In this document: positions 1-12,351 of the stretch, piece by piece
How the letters are laid out: each line of letters starts with the position of its first letter
Position numbering within the stretch: the first letter of the stretch is position 1
Source: JAXLYX01 sp046351215
Lineage (GTDB): Bacteria > Myxococcota_A > Polyangia > Polyangiales > Houyiibacteriaceae
Reading direction: 5' to 3'
Length of the DNA: 58,899 bases
Assembly (NCBI GenBank): GCA_046351215.1
Contig: JAXLYX010000026.1
Span: forward strand, 1 to 58,899
Program-made: the position numbers and the translations under genes
Notes under the pieces: generated by a model
The model's database searches: none
The model's input: only the letters and a program-made list of their open reading frames with translations
Told to the model about the DNA's origin: nothing

Positions 1-2
1 AG

Positions 3-1196
3 GCGGACGCCGATCTGTGGGACGGCCCGCTGCCCTGGGTCAGCCCGAAGGACATGAAGCGCTCGCGCATCGGCGATGCGGAGGACCACGTGAGCGAGTC
101 GGCCGTGGGCAACGGCACTCGCCTCGTGCCGGAGGACACCCTCCTCATGGTCGTTCGGGGGATGATCCTGGCACATACGTTTCCCGTCGCGATCACGACG
201 GCGCCCGTGACCTTCAATCAGGACGTGAAGGCCCTCCGGCCTTCGCCCTCGTTCGAGCCGGACTTCATGCTGCACTGGCTCCAGGCAGCGCAGGGCGAGG
301 TCCTCAGGCTCGTCGACGTTGCGAACCACGGGACCAAGAGGCTACCGACGGAACGGCTCCACGCGATGAGCGTCCCGCGCCCGCCCCTCCCCGAGCAGCG
401 CAAGATCGCCGCCATCCTCTCCTCGGTCGACGAGACCATCGAGAAGAGCGAGGCCGTCATCGATCAGCTCCAGGTCGTGAAGAAGGCGATGATGGAGGAG
501 CTGCTGACGCGTGGGATGCCGGGGCGGCACACGCGGTTCAAGCAGACGGAGATCGGGGAGATTCCGGAGGGGTGGGAGGTCGTCGAACTTGGCGACGTCC
601 TCGACGGCATCGATGCCGGGTGGAGCCCCCAGTGCGAGGCTGGATCGGCCGGTCCGGACGAGTGGGGCGTGCTCAAGGTCAGCGCCGTATCGTGGGGCGA
701 GTTCCGGCCGTGGGAGAACAAGAGGCTGCCCGCGGACTTGATGCCTCGTCCGCATCTCGAAGTACGCGATGGCGATGTCATCCTCAGTCGGGCCAACACG
801 CCCGACCTCGTCGGCCGTTCCGTTCTGGCCTCCAATCCCCGACCGAAACTGATGCTGAGCGACAAGCTGCTGCGACTCAGACCGTCGAGCAGGACGATCC
901 CGCCCTATGTGAATCTGGTCCTCGGCCTACCGCGTGCGAGAGCCTACATCTCGGAGGCGTCGACGGGGACCAGCCTCTCGATGAAGAACATCTCGCAGGA
1001 CAAGATCCGCCAGCTCCCGGTTGCTCTAGCTCCGATCGAAGAACAGCGCGCGATCTGCGATGCAATCGCCGCCGCCGGAGAGTGTGTCCGTGCTGCCGAC
1101 CGCGAGCTGGGTTCCCTGCGCCTCGTGAAGTCCTCGCTTTCCGCTGCCCTCCTCTCCGGCGACCTCCGCGTCCCCCTCGACGAGGCGCCCGCGTGA
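3..1196 (+). CDS. hsdS: Type I restriction enzyme specificity subunit HsdS (5' end cut by window edge)
   Basis: DNA-recognition subunit of a type I restriction-modification complex; it works with HsdM and HsdR to define the target. The reading frame is open from base 3, and the residues before the first ATG (base 54) include WVSPKDMK, a typical HsdS stretch, so the gene starts to the left of the window. The visible 397 residues hold the end of the first target-recognition domain, the central conserved helix (PPLPEQRKIAAILSSVDE, then the VVKKAMMEELLTRG spacer), the second target-recognition domain opening with PEGWEVVELGDV, and a second conserved helix (IEEQRAICDAI). hsdM is expected upstream. 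The stop overlaps the next start by 4 bases, so the two are probably translationally coupled. Family assignment is firm; the target is unknown. Confidence 0.93.
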   Translation, partial: ADADLWDGPLPWVSPKDMKRSRIGDAEDHVSESAVGNGTRLVPEDTLLMVVRGMILAHTFPVAITTAPVTFNQDVKALRPSPSFEPDFMLHWLQAAQGEVLRLVDVANHGTKRLPTERLHAMSVPRPPLPEQRKIAAILSSVDETIEKSEAVIDQLQVVKKAMMEELLTRGMPGRHTRFKQTEIGEIPEGWEVVELGDVLDGIDAGWSPQCEAGSAGPDEWGVLKVSAVSWGEFRPWENKRLPADLMPRPHLEVRDGDVILSRANTPDLVGRSVLASNPRPKLMLSDKLLRLRPSSRTIPPYVNLVLGLPRARAYISEASTGTSLSMKNISQDKIRQLPVALAPIEEQRAICDAIAAAGECVRAADRELGSLRLVKSSLSAALLSGDLRVPLDEAPA

Positions 1197-1924
1197 CCTC
1201 GCCCTACAGCCGCTTCATCGTCTACGTCGACGAGGCGGGCGACCACGGCCCTGCATCTCCGGAGTTCCCGGTGTTCGTCCTCGCGTTCTGCATCTTCGAT
1301 AAGATGGAGTACGCGAACACGGTCACGAGCTACATGCACCGGCTCAAGTTCAAGCACGTCGGCCATGACGCGCTCGTGCTCCACGAGCGGGAGATCCGGA
1401 AGGCGAAGCCCCCCTTCGACTTCCTCCAGAATGCGGCGCGACGCGAGGAGTTCATGGCGGACCTCGACGTGCTCGTCCGCAAGTCGCCGTTCTCGTTGGT
1501 CGCGGCCGTCATCGACAAGCCGGCGCTCCACCGCGTCCACAAGGTCCCACCGAACCCGTACCATCTCGCGATGGAGTTCGGCCTCGAGCGCATCGAGCGG
1601 CACCGCAGCGACCTCGGCGACTCCGGGAAGCTGCACGTCCTCTTCGAGGGGCGTGGCAAGGTCGAGGATGCGGACCTCGAGCTCCAGTTCCGCCGCGTGT
1701 GCCAGACGAACGAGCTCGGTCGGACGCTCGACCTCGAGCCCGTGTTCGTCCGCAAGGACGCGAACCACTGCGGGCTCCAGCTCGCCGACCTGATCGCGCG
1801 CCCGATCGGTCGCCACGTCATGAATCGCGCCCAGGCGAACCGCGCCTACGACATCATCGAGACGAAGTTCCGGCGCTCGCCCGGCGGCAAGGTCGAGGGC
1901 TGGGGGCTCAAGGTGTACCCATGA
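1193..1924 (+). CDS. DUF3800 domain protein inserted between hsdS and hsdR
   Basis: 243-residue protein of the DUF3800 family. The start is GTG at 1193, overlapping the hsdS stop in GTGA; upstream codons open in this frame are only a shadow of hsdS. Near the N-terminus is YVDEAGDHG, the acidic family signature, and near the C-terminus LQLADLIARPIGRH with another conserved acidic residue, consistent with the proposed RNase-H-like fold. DUF3800 proteins often sit in defence or mobile loci and are suspected nucleases, but no biochemical role is established. Its place inside the hsd operon suggests an accessory to restriction. The 145 bases between its stop and hsdR carry a hairpin. Confidence 0.85.
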   Translation: MTSPYSRFIVYVDEAGDHGPASPEFPVFVLAFCIFDKMEYANTVTSYMHRLKFKHVGHDALVLHEREIRKAKPPFDFLQNAARREEFMADLDVLVRKSPFSLVAAVIDKPALHRVHKVPPNPYHLAMEFGLERIERHRSDLGDSGKLHVLFEGRGKVEDADLELQFRRVCQTNELGRTLDLEPVFVRKDANHCGLQLADLIARPIGRHVMNRAQANRAYDIIETKFRRSPGGKVEGWGLKVYP

Positions 1925-1943
1925 CGGATCGCCGAAAGCAAAA

Positions 1944-1965
1944 CGCCCCGGCTTTCACCGAGGCG
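1944..1965. terminator. Hairpin between the DUF3800 gene and hsdR
   Basis: Arms CGCCCCGG and CCGAGGCG pair over 8 positions with one mismatch around a 6-base loop. Four A bases lie just left of it, so it is a better intrinsic terminator read on the minus strand. On the plus strand there is no U-tract, and it may only attenuate hsdR transcription. hsdR then has its own strong Shine-Dalgarno (GGAGGA near 2055). Confidence 0.4.
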
Positions 1966-2069
1966 CCATGCCGACCGAGCATTCCCAGTCCGTGGCACCA
2001 CGATGATGCTCCCGCGCCGACTCGTCAAGGGCCTGGTCGTCGCAGGTCCTGTTCGGAGGAGACCTTCTC

Positions 2070-5105
<3,036 letters not shown>

Positions 5106-5107
5106 CC

Positions 5108-5839
5108 GTGGACGCGCTCGCCGAGATCACGTGGGGCACGACGCGCATCGCCTACGCGCTCTCTCGGAGCTCGAGGCAGAAGACGCTCTCGATCCGCGTC
5201 GAGCCCGACGGCCGCGTCGAGGTCGTGGCCCCGGCCGGCCTCGCCGAGGACCGCATCGAGGCGGTCGTGCGGAAGAAGGCCGGGTGGATCGTCGAGCGTC
5301 AGCGCGAGCTCGAGGACCTGCTCCCGCGACCGAGCCCTCGGGAGTTCGTGAGCGGCGAAACCTTCCTCTACCTCGGCCGGCAGTACCTTCTCCGCGTGAA
5401 GGCCGGCTCCGAGCCCTCGGTGAAGCTCCTCGGCAAGCACCTCGAGGTGACGGTGCCCCGCGGCACGTCCGTGGAGGGGCGGGCCGATGTCGTTCGGGAC
5501 CAGCTCGTCGGGTGGTACCGGGCGCACGCGGAGGAACGCCTACCCGAGCGCGTCGAGGTGTGGGCGAAGAAGCTCGGCGTCACGCCGCGGTCGGTGCTCG
5601 TCCGAGAGCCTGCGAAGCGCTGGGGGAGCTGCGACGTGAAGGGGAACGTCCGGATCAACTGGAGGGTCGTGCAGGCCCCGATGCGGCTCGTCGACTACGT
5701 CGTAGCGCATGAGCTCGTGCACCTCGTGCATGCGGATCATGGGAAGGCGTTCTGGGCCACGTTGGGGCGGGTGATGCCGGATTACGAGGGGCGGCGGGAC
5801 TGCCTACGAAGGCGGGGAGAGGAGACCATGTGGCGATGA
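5108..5839 (+). CDS. YgjP-type zinc metallopeptidase (M48/WLM-like) linked to hsdR
   Basis: 243-residue protein of the YgjP/DUF45 metallopeptidase family. The zinc site is HELVH (about residues 201-205) followed by HADHGKAFW, where a further His is the expected third ligand. RWGSCDVKGNVRINW and the N-terminal SSRQKTLSIRV are further family signatures. GTG at 5108 lies two bases after the hsdR stop, so it is almost certainly cotranscribed. YgjP-like genes are recurrent neighbours of type I hsdR, but why a restriction locus carries a protease is unknown; one possibility is turnover of the R subunit. No signal peptide, so cytoplasmic. Family firm, role inferred. Confidence 0.88.
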   Translation: MDALAEITWGTTRIAYALSRSSRQKTLSIRVEPDGRVEVVAPAGLAEDRIEAVVRKKAGWIVERQRELEDLLPRPSPREFVSGETFLYLGRQYLLRVKAGSEPSVKLLGKHLEVTVPRGTSVEGRADVVRDQLVGWYRAHAEERLPERVEVWAKKLGVTPRSVLVREPAKRWGSCDVKGNVRINWRVVQAPMRLVDYVVAHELVHLVHADHGKAFWATLGRVMPDYEGRRDCLRRRGEETMWR

Positions 5840-6252
5840 GCACCCTGATGCGCGAACGCCGGTCGGTGATCGACGAAGCCATTCACGCCGAACCGAGCCT
5901 GGCGGACCATCGAGATATCCTCGGCGCGGTTGTTGATCGATTCGAGGCCGAGGGGTTCGACACGGTCTACATCGACTACAAGGGCGAGACTTCAAGCGTG
6001 GAGTGGGAGCCGAATCGGAGCATTCGGATCGGCAAGCCTTCCGCGTCGTCGTTGTTCGACGTGCTTCACGAGCTGGGTCACGTCCTGAGTGGTCGCAAAG
6101 ACGACGAGCTCCGAAACCTGGCGCGCGAAGAAGACGCGTGGTCGCAGGGGTGGGTGTGGTTGGAGACCACCTTCCCGGCGAAGGCCAAGGCCCTGAAGGG
6201 AGCCTTCGAGGCGCGTCGAGCCGAATGTCTCGGGACGTACGGCGCCCGGTAG
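5836..6252 (+). CDS. Small HExxH putative metalloprotease at the end of the hsd operon
   Basis: 138-residue soluble protein. I chose ATG at 5836, which overlaps the previous stop in ATGA and has the purine-rich GGGGAGAGGAG about 10 bases upstream; a GTG at 5830 is possible but too close to that site. The notable motif is HELGHVLSG (about residues 78-86), an HExxH zinc-peptidase motif like that of ImmA/IrrE-type proteins, but no HTH or other recognisable domain is seen. Acidic side chains downstream (REEDAW) could supply a third ligand. Tight coupling to the YgjP gene suggests a joint job. I do not recognise a named family. Confidence 0.7.
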   Translation: MSTLMRERRSVIDEAIHAEPSLADHRDILGAVVDRFEAEGFDTVYIDYKGETSSVEWEPNRSIRIGKPSASSLFDVLHELGHVLSGRKDDELRNLAREEDAWSQGWVWLETTFPAKAKALKGAFEARRAECLGTYGAR

Positions 6253-6659
6253 TTGAGACGGTTACGCCACAGCTTGAACGACGTCGGTCGCGGCCCGTTG
6301 CACGCCGGATGGTCCGTCCCGGATCGGGGGGCTTCCGGACGTGGTGGCGTCACACTCGGCTTCGCCTCGAGCGCCACGTGGGAGCCCGGCTGGGCGGGGC
6401 CCACCTGCGAGGGCTGCGCTCGATGCCGGCGCGTCATCGCATGCGTCCTTCGGCGTAGGAAATCCGGGCATGTAGCCTCGCTCCAGCCCCCTCGCGGTTC
6501 CGCTGATCAGCGATTCCTACAGTATGGCCAAAATAGTCGCCGTTTGGTGACGGAAATCGCCCCTCCCGGATTTGCCGCCTAGGCCCTGTGCAATCAGTGT
6601 CCGGCCCGCGTCGGCCATGGCCGACAGCAACCTGGCTCCGATTCGTCCGAGGAAGCTGC
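6253..6659. other. Gene-free stretch between the hsd locus and the lipoprotein operon
   Basis: About 400 bases without a credible gene: open frames here lack the strong G/C third-position bias seen in neighbours. The stretch around 6505-6570 is locally less GC-rich (CAGTATGGCCAAAATAG) and is the likeliest place for the promoter of the following operon, although no clear -35/-10 pair can be named. Confidence 0.4.
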
Positions 6660-9600
6660 ATGGCATTGCGCGCAACAGGTCGCTCGTTGGTGATGCGAGC
6701 CGTGTGTGTACTGGTCGTCTCTGTCGCCCCTGTGTGGGCGGGCTGTGACGATTCCTCTTCCCCGCAAGGAGGGGGCAGCTCGCACACTCGAGCGACGGGC
6801 GTTCCGGAGGCCTATCAGATTCCGGCAGGTGGCTCGCCCTCCTGCGAGCTTTCGTCCGATTGCCCCGCTGGCACCCACTGCGACCTCGGCGAGTGCATCC
6901 AGACCTGCAACAAGGTGGATCCCTGCACGGGGCAGCTCACGTGCACGCCGCGCGGTCGCTGCCAGGAGACGGCGTACGACCAGGATCCGGCCCCCGTCGC
7001 GAACGCGACCGCAGAAGTCACGGTCGATCACGACGCCCTCCAAGTCGACGCGAGCGCGAGCACTGCGACGCTGACCCTCGGCGGCCCGATGGAGCGCGAG
7101 GTTCGGTTCCGCGTTGCGACGGACGTCGCGTGGCTCGTGCCGCAGGAGTCCCGCGGAAGCTTCACGGGCACGCATCCCATCCTCTTCTCCGTGAACCGCG
7201 ACGGGCTCGCGCCCGGTGCCTACACCGGCAACATCTTGATCGCCACGAGCGAGGGGCAGAAGACCGTCACGGTGACGCTCTCGCAGTCGCTCGTGGGGGT
7301 CTACGTGGGTTCGGTCACGTACCAGTCGCCCCGCGCGTTCGGAACGACGCCGATCCGTATCGAGATCACCGTGGACAACGGTGTGTACTCCTTCCATGTC
7401 CTCCGACAGCACTCGCCGCTCTTTCCTCTCGTGGGAGGCAAGGAGGCGACTGGAACCGGCTCGATGCAGGGCGGTCAGGTCGTCGGGACGATCGTGCAGC
7501 GCGTGGCCCCGTTCGATCTCGGCGGACAGCACGTGGTGGATCGTGACCTTGGCCGCGAGTTCTCGTTCTCACTGACGCCGAGCAGCGACGGAGGCCTCGC
7601 GGGCACCTTCAGCGAGCGCTGGTCTGCTCTCTTCGCGGCGCCTGTGACCGCGACCGGCGCGGTCGCCCTCCGGCGACTCCCCGGCGTCGCGCCCTCGACC
7701 TTCACGGTACCTGTCCCCGATTCGCTGCCGGGCAGTCCTTCGATCAACCCCCCGGCGATTACGACGGCGTGCACGACCGCCGTCGGGGGCGCTTGCGTCG
7801 CCGGTGCAGCCACCCCCGATCTACTCACGTGCGGCGACTCGTCCCGAACGAATGGTGCCGGCATCGAGGGCCAGAACGGGCTCGTCGTCCAGGCGGGAAG
7901 CACCCGTGGCTATGTGGCGATGACCGCTGCATGTCAGAACGATCTCGACGCGGCGAATGCCTCGACTCCGGCCGCATCGCCCACCCCGTGCGTCCGGCCC
8001 GGCAGTCTGTCGTGTGCACTCGGCTACTACGGTCGAGCGTGGAAGAACGGGAACGATGTGGGAGCGGGGCTCGCGGGTGTGGATCGTGTCGTTGCGAACG
8101 ATGTGGGCGTCGGGCTCCTGCTCCTGAACGACGCCCTCGTTCAGGCCTTCCGCGCTCCGTATCAGGGAGACGGCACGACCGCATCCATGGAGCAGGCCTC
8201 CCTCGCCGCCATCGGAGCGGGCCGCTCTCGAGCGCGGGCTCGGCTACGTGACGTGCTCGACCCGTTCACGCTGGACGCGCTCAGCCACGTGAACGCCTCG
8301 GGCGGAGGGGCGTCCTTCGTCGGCTTGCGACGGGCGGCGCTCCTGCTGTCGCGTGATGCGCTCGCGATCGACGAGATGACCACGATCCAGGTCCGGAGCA
8401 CTTCGACGAGTCGGGACGCCGTTCGCGATGCACTGTCCCAGGAGACCGTCAACCTCCTGGTCTCGCTCATCGCGCTCGGGCGCGTGCAGCAGTTGCAGGG
8501 CGCGTCGTCGACAGCCGAGGTGGCGGCTCTGGACGGCCTCCTGACGTCGCTCGGCAACCGGTTCGTAGAGTTGTCCACGGTGGTCGATCCGCTGGGTGTT
8601 CCCGAGGGCTTCGTGGAGTTCCAGTACGATTGCAGCCAGCGGACGAACTGCCCGCAGTCGAACTACGCGCACGTCCTCGAGTCGGCGCAGGTTCTCCTCA
8701 GCGACGCGGTCGCGACCGAGGGAACGGCGGACTCCGCCATCCGAACCTACGACGAGAGCCTCAGCTCGCTGCAATCCCAGCTGACGTCGATCCACGCCTC
8801 GACGATCGCCGAGATCAGCCGCACGTGCGGCAGCTACCAGTCTCCCGTCGGGGACCTGACGTGGTGCATCGGTGGCGACGCCGCCGTGGCGACAGCCGAC
8901 ATCGAAGAAGCTCGTGCCGCCGTTCTCGCCGCCAATCGTCGCGTTCAGGGGGCGCAGGAACGAATCGATGCGCAGACGCAGCGGATGAAGCAGGTGCTCG
9001 GGTTGCTCGAGGAGAACATCGTCTTCTACACGCGGCAGGGGCAGAAGATCGCCGTGCTGCGCGAGTACATCGGCGAGATCTCCGCGGTGCAAGCGGCGCT
9101 CTCAGTGCCTATCGGCCCTCTCGGTGAAGGCATCGGACGAGCGGTAGCCATGGGCTACATGGAGTACGCGAAGCAAGAGCTCGAGCGTCAGGTCGAGCGC
9201 CTCGACGAGCTTCGGCAGATCCATGCGATGACGACCAACCTGAACATCGAGCAGGCGAATGCGATGGCCGTGCTCAAGGATCTCGCCATCGCGAAGGCCG
9301 AGCTCATGAGCGAAGCGGGTGTGGCCGCCCAGCGACTCCTCGTCGCGATCGCGCGTCGGGAGGCGCTCCTGAACAACGTGCGCGTCGCGGTCGCGAACGA
9401 GGCGCTTCTGCAGGCCTCCGCGACCGGGAGCCTGGCGAACGATCCCACGTTCCGAGTTCTACGGGACGTGTCCGTGGCCAACGCGACGGCTTCGCGCGAG
9501 CGCGCGCTCCGGCAGATCTACCTCGCGGCCAAGGCCTTCGAGTACGAGACGAACGTTCCGATTCCGTGGATTCGAAGTCAGCTCGTCCCCGTTCGGCGCG

Positions 9601-10283
9601 CCTCGCAGATCCAGCGCTTCCTCGCGTGTCTGCAGGACGCTCAGAATGCGTTCGTGCGGGCGTACGGACCGGTGACGACGTTCTCGGTCGAGTTCAGCCT
9701 CCGACACGACATCCTCGGCATCGAGGGGGACGTTCTGGACGAGGTCTCCGGTGAGACCCTCACGCCAGCGCAGCAGTTCCAGCGTCTTCTGGTGACGCCC
9801 TCGAACGTTGCGTCGACGGGCGTGGTGGGTCTGCCCTTCACGACTTCCATCGCGTCGGACAACGCGGTGTTCTCCTACGACCTGTGCAACGAGTTCATCA
9901 CCGGCGTCTCGGTGCGTCTCGTCGGCGACGGTCTGGGCGACGACCAGGCCGAAGTCCGCATCACGCACGGCGGGTCGAGTCAGGTCAGGAGCTGTGAGTC
10001 GTTCCGCAACGGCAACGACGAGATCCTCGACACGTACACCCTCTTGCCGCGCCGGGTCGTGATGCCGGCGACGGTGAACGTGTCGAGCCCAGCCCTCGAC
10101 ACCCAGCTGTTCCAGCGATCGGTCGCGGCGACCAACTGGCGCCTCGAGATCAACCCCCACAGCGGGGCGAATCGCGACATCAACGTCACCAAGATCGAGG
10201 ACATCGTCGTGCGTGTTGCCTATCAAGGGCATTCGGTCGGTGCGACCACGATCGGCTACGCGCCGGTCTGCCCTGGTCTCTGA
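6660..10283 (+). CDS. Large exported coiled-coil protein with BACON-like domain and Tc-toxin-A-like C-terminus
   Basis: 1207 residues from ATG 6660 (GAGGAAG 5 bases upstream); ATG 6693 is an alternative. The N-terminus is a signal peptide ending in VWAGC followed by DDSSS, probably a lipoprotein, though the lipobox is weak. Then come a cysteine-rich segment (SSDCPAGTHCDLGEC and on), a BACON-like beta domain with VAWLVP, a long region of unclear fold, and an alanine-rich coiled-coil stretch at about residues 720-960. The C-terminal quarter has FSVEFSLRHDILG, a GVSVRLVGDG strand, NWRLEI and IEDIVVRVAYQG, a layout reminiscent of the C-terminus of insecticidal Tc A subunits. That last comparison is by eye only. 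It heads the operon that contains the RHS protein. Confidence 0.7.
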   Translation: MALRATGRSLVMRAVCVLVVSVAPVWAGCDDSSSPQGGGSSHTRATGVPEAYQIPAGGSPSCELSSDCPAGTHCDLGECIQTCNKVDPCTGQLTCTPRGRCQETAYDQDPAPVANATAEVTVDHDALQVDASASTATLTLGGPMEREVRFRVATDVAWLVPQESRGSFTGTHPILFSVNRDGLAPGAYTGNILIATSEGQKTVTVTLSQSLVGVYVGSVTYQSPRAFGTTPIRIEITVDNGVYSFHVLRQHSPLFPLVGGKEATGTGSMQGGQVVGTIVQRVAPFDLGGQHVVDRDLGREFSFSLTPSSDGGLAGTFSERWSALFAAPVTATGAVALRRLPGVAPSTFTVPVPDSLPGSPSINPPAITTACTTAVGGACVAGAATPDLLTCGDSSRTNGAGIEGQNGLVVQAGSTRGYVAMTAACQNDLDAANASTPAASPTPCVRPGSLSCALGYYGRAWKNGNDVGAGLAGVDRVVANDVGVGLLLLNDALVQAFRAPYQGDGTTASMEQASLAAIGAGRSRARARLRDVLDPFTLDALSHVNASGGGASFVGLRRAALLLSRDALAIDEMTTIQVRSTSTSRDAVRDALSQETVNLLVSLIALGRVQQLQGASSTAEVAALDGLLTSLGNRFVELSTVVDPLGVPEGFVEFQYDCSQRTNCPQSNYAHVLESAQVLLSDAVATEGTADSAIRTYDESLSSLQSQLTSIHASTIAEISRTCGSYQSPVGDLTWCIGGDAAVATADIEEARAAVLAANRRVQGAQERIDAQTQRMKQVLGLLEENIVFYTRQGQKIAVLREYIGEISAVQAALSVPIGPLGEGIGRAVAMGYMEYAKQELERQVERLDELRQIHAMTTNLNIEQANAMAVLKDLAIAKAELMSEAGVAAQRLLVAIARREALLNNVRVAVANEALLQASATGSLANDPTFRVLRDVSVANATASRERALRQIYLAAKAFEYETNVPIPWIRSQLVPVRRASQIQRFLACLQDAQNAFVRAYGPVTTFSVEFSLRHDILGIEGDVLDEVSGETLTPAQQFQRLLVTPSNVASTGVVGLPFTTSIASDNAVFSYDLCNEFITGVSVRLVGDGLGDDQAEVRITHGGSSQVRSCESFRNGNDEILDTYTLLPRRVVMPATVNVSSPALDTQLFQRSVAATNWRLEINPHSGANRDINVTKIEDIVVRVAYQGHSVGATTIGYAPVCPGL

Positions 10284-10331
10284 AGGAAGCTCGAGCATGG
10301 CCCGGCGGTCGCCGAAGGCCGGAGGTGCGGA

Positions 10332-12272
10332 ATGCGACTCTTGAAGGTGGGTGTGTTCGTCGCCGTCGCGGCTTGGGCCGTCGGATGCGATGACGGGAGC
10401 GGCAGTCCCTGTGAAGGCGCCGCCTGCGATGCGGGCATGTCGGCGCAGGACTCGGGCTCTTCGGGCAACGATGCCGGAGCGGCCACCGACGCTGGCTCGG
10501 ACGGAGGCACGAACACGTCGGACTCGGGAACATCGAGCGGCGACGGGGGATCGTGTGTCCCGAGCGCGGGCGCGGATCTTCCGGACCCCAGCTTCCTCGA
10601 CACCGACTGCGATGGATTCGACGGCACGGCAGCCGATGCGGTGTTCGTGGCCCCGGACGGCGATGACCTCGCGGCGGGCACCCCGGCCTCACCGGTGCGT
10701 ACCGTGACGCGCGCCTACGAAATCGCGGCTTCGAGCTCGAAGGCGCAGATCTTCGTGGGCACCGGAACGTACGACGCGGGCTTCACGGTGACGGCCGGCA
10801 TCCACGTCTACGGCGGCTACCAGCGTATCAACGGATGGCAGCGGACGCGTTCCCAGGTGTCTCGATTCCTCACCGACGGTCCGGCGCTCCGTGCGACGAC
10901 CGTGTCGGTGCTCACCACCCTGTCGTTCCTGACCTTCGAGTCGAAGGACGCAACGGTACCCGGGGGCAGCTCGATCGCCGCCATCCTCGATCACTCCAAC
11001 GGCGTTCGGCTCGAGGACTGCGTCATCCACGCGGGCGCAGGCGCCGCGGGGGCCGACTACTCCCAGGCGGCGCGCCCGGCGCAGGGTACGGCCGGTGGCG
11101 CTGGCGGTGTGGGACGGCTCATGGCCCGCAACGCATCGGCACCGGCTGCGTGCATGAACAGCGCTCCCGCAGGGGGCACTGCCGGTGGAGCGGGGGACTG
11201 CGCTGGCGGAGCCGGCGGCGCCGCCGATTCCGCCCCGATGACGCGTGACGGCAGCGGATTCGGTGGAAGCCAGGGGCAGCCGGGCACTCAGGCGAGCTGC
11301 TCGACGACGTCGAGCGGGGCGGCGGGTACGTACGGCTATCACACCTTCGGTCTCAAGGTTGGCGGCGGCACCGAGCGTCGAATCTCGATGGCCGGAACCG
11401 CGGGGGTGGACGGTCAGCCGGGAGGCGCCGGTACGAACGGAGCGGCCGTCGATCGAGGCGTCTTTGGTCCCAGCGGTTATCAGCCTGCGGACGGTCACGA
11501 CGGAATCGCGGGCACTCGCGGCGGCGGCGGCGGTGGCGGCGGCGGTGGGGCCGATCAGCTCGGCTTCTCCGGCACGGCCGTGGCCTCTGCCTCTCCGAGC
11601 TGGAGCGACGCGTTCGCGGGCGGCGTCTTGCCCAATGCGGCGTACGACAACTGCTTCGTGGCGGGAGGCGGCGGCGGTGGCGGTGGCCAGGGCGGTGCGG
11701 CCGGAATCGGTGGCCACGGTGGTGGAGGAGGCGGAGCGTCGGTCGCACTGCTCCTGCTCGATTCGACCCCCACGCTCGTTCGCGTGACCATCAGCTCGGG
11801 GCACGGCGGCGCAGGCGGTGCCGGCGCGGCGGGTTCACTCGGGGGGCTCGGTGGCGATCCGGGGCCCGGAGGACTGGCCTACACGATGACTGCGGGCGAC
11901 CGCACGCTCACCGGCTACGGGTCCACGATTCACGCGAACAGTCCCGAACCGCTGCTCGCCACGGCGGGTGGGCCGTACAACGTCGGCATCACGTTGACCG
12001 GGACGCAGTACGTCGCCTCCGGCGGCAACGGGGGTCGCGGTGGCAACGGTGGCAACGGAGGCGCAGGAGCGGGTGGGTCCGGAGGGCCGAGCGTCGGCAT
12101 CCTGTCGTCGCCGGGCTCCGGTGCCTCTGCGTCGTCGAGTGGCGTCGTCTTCGACACGAGTCGCCTGCTCGGTGGCGTCGCGGGGCCGGGCGGCGGCAAC
12201 GACAACACGGGCTATGCGGGCTACGCGGGTCAGACGGGCAACCTCGCGGCGGACGGGCGGATCATGCCGTGA
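10332..12272 (+). CDS. Glycine-rich lipoprotein with parallel beta-helix-like N-domain (paralog 1)
   Basis: 646-residue predicted lipoprotein: signal MRLLKVGVFVAVAAWAVGC with cysteine at residue 19, followed by a Ser/Asp/Gly linker. DTDCDGFDGTAADAVFVAP begins a module with GTPASPVRTVTRAYE and GTGTYDAG, the pattern of DUF1565-type right-handed beta-helices. The rest is dominated by glycine runs (GGGGGGGGGG near 11517-11550) resembling PGRS-type surface proteins. It lies 48 bases after the coiled-coil gene and 79 before its paralog at 12352, which shares every module in the same order. Probably outer-membrane or surface located; function unknown, possibly structural or adhesive. The ORF is certain from codon bias and the shared architecture. 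Confidence 0.85.
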   Translation: MRLLKVGVFVAVAAWAVGCDDGSGSPCEGAACDAGMSAQDSGSSGNDAGAATDAGSDGGTNTSDSGTSSGDGGSCVPSAGADLPDPSFLDTDCDGFDGTAADAVFVAPDGDDLAAGTPASPVRTVTRAYEIAASSSKAQIFVGTGTYDAGFTVTAGIHVYGGYQRINGWQRTRSQVSRFLTDGPALRATTVSVLTTLSFLTFESKDATVPGGSSIAAILDHSNGVRLEDCVIHAGAGAAGADYSQAARPAQGTAGGAGGVGRLMARNASAPAACMNSAPAGGTAGGAGDCAGGAGGAADSAPMTRDGSGFGGSQGQPGTQASCSTTSSGAAGTYGYHTFGLKVGGGTERRISMAGTAGVDGQPGGAGTNGAAVDRGVFGPSGYQPADGHDGIAGTRGGGGGGGGGGADQLGFSGTAVASASPSWSDAFAGGVLPNAAYDNCFVAGGGGGGGGQGGAAGIGGHGGGGGGASVALLLLDSTPTLVRVTISSGHGGAGGAGAAGSLGGLGGDPGPGGLAYTMTAGDRTLTGYGSTIHANSPEPLLATAGGPYNVGITLTGTQYVASGGNGGRGGNGGNGGAGAGGSGGPSVGILSSPGSGASASSSGVVFDTSRLLGGVAGPGGGNDNTGYAGYAGQTGNLAADGRIMP

Positions 12273-12280
12273 CGGTCGGT

Positions 12281-12307
12281 GGAGACGCGCGATGGACGGG
12301 CGTCTCC
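12281..12307. terminator. Perfect 8-bp stem between the two glycine-rich genes
   Basis: GGAGACGC (12281-12288) and GCGTCTCC (12300-12307) form a perfect inverted repeat around an 11-base loop. There is no U-tract, so it may stabilise or process the transcript between the paralogs rather than end it. Confidence 0.4.
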
Positions 12308-12351
12308 TCGCGGCCTCGACGGTCCCGCCAAGGCACGAAGGGGAGGGTGTT

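Noticed and set aside
17..1192. Long open frame fused ahead of the DUF3800 gene
   Set aside because: It lies antiphase to hsdS and lacks any domain; only the part from GTG 1193 is real.
6253..6582. 109-codon ORF between the hsd locus and the lipoprotein
   Set aside because: No codon bias, no ribosome site, no recognisable motif.
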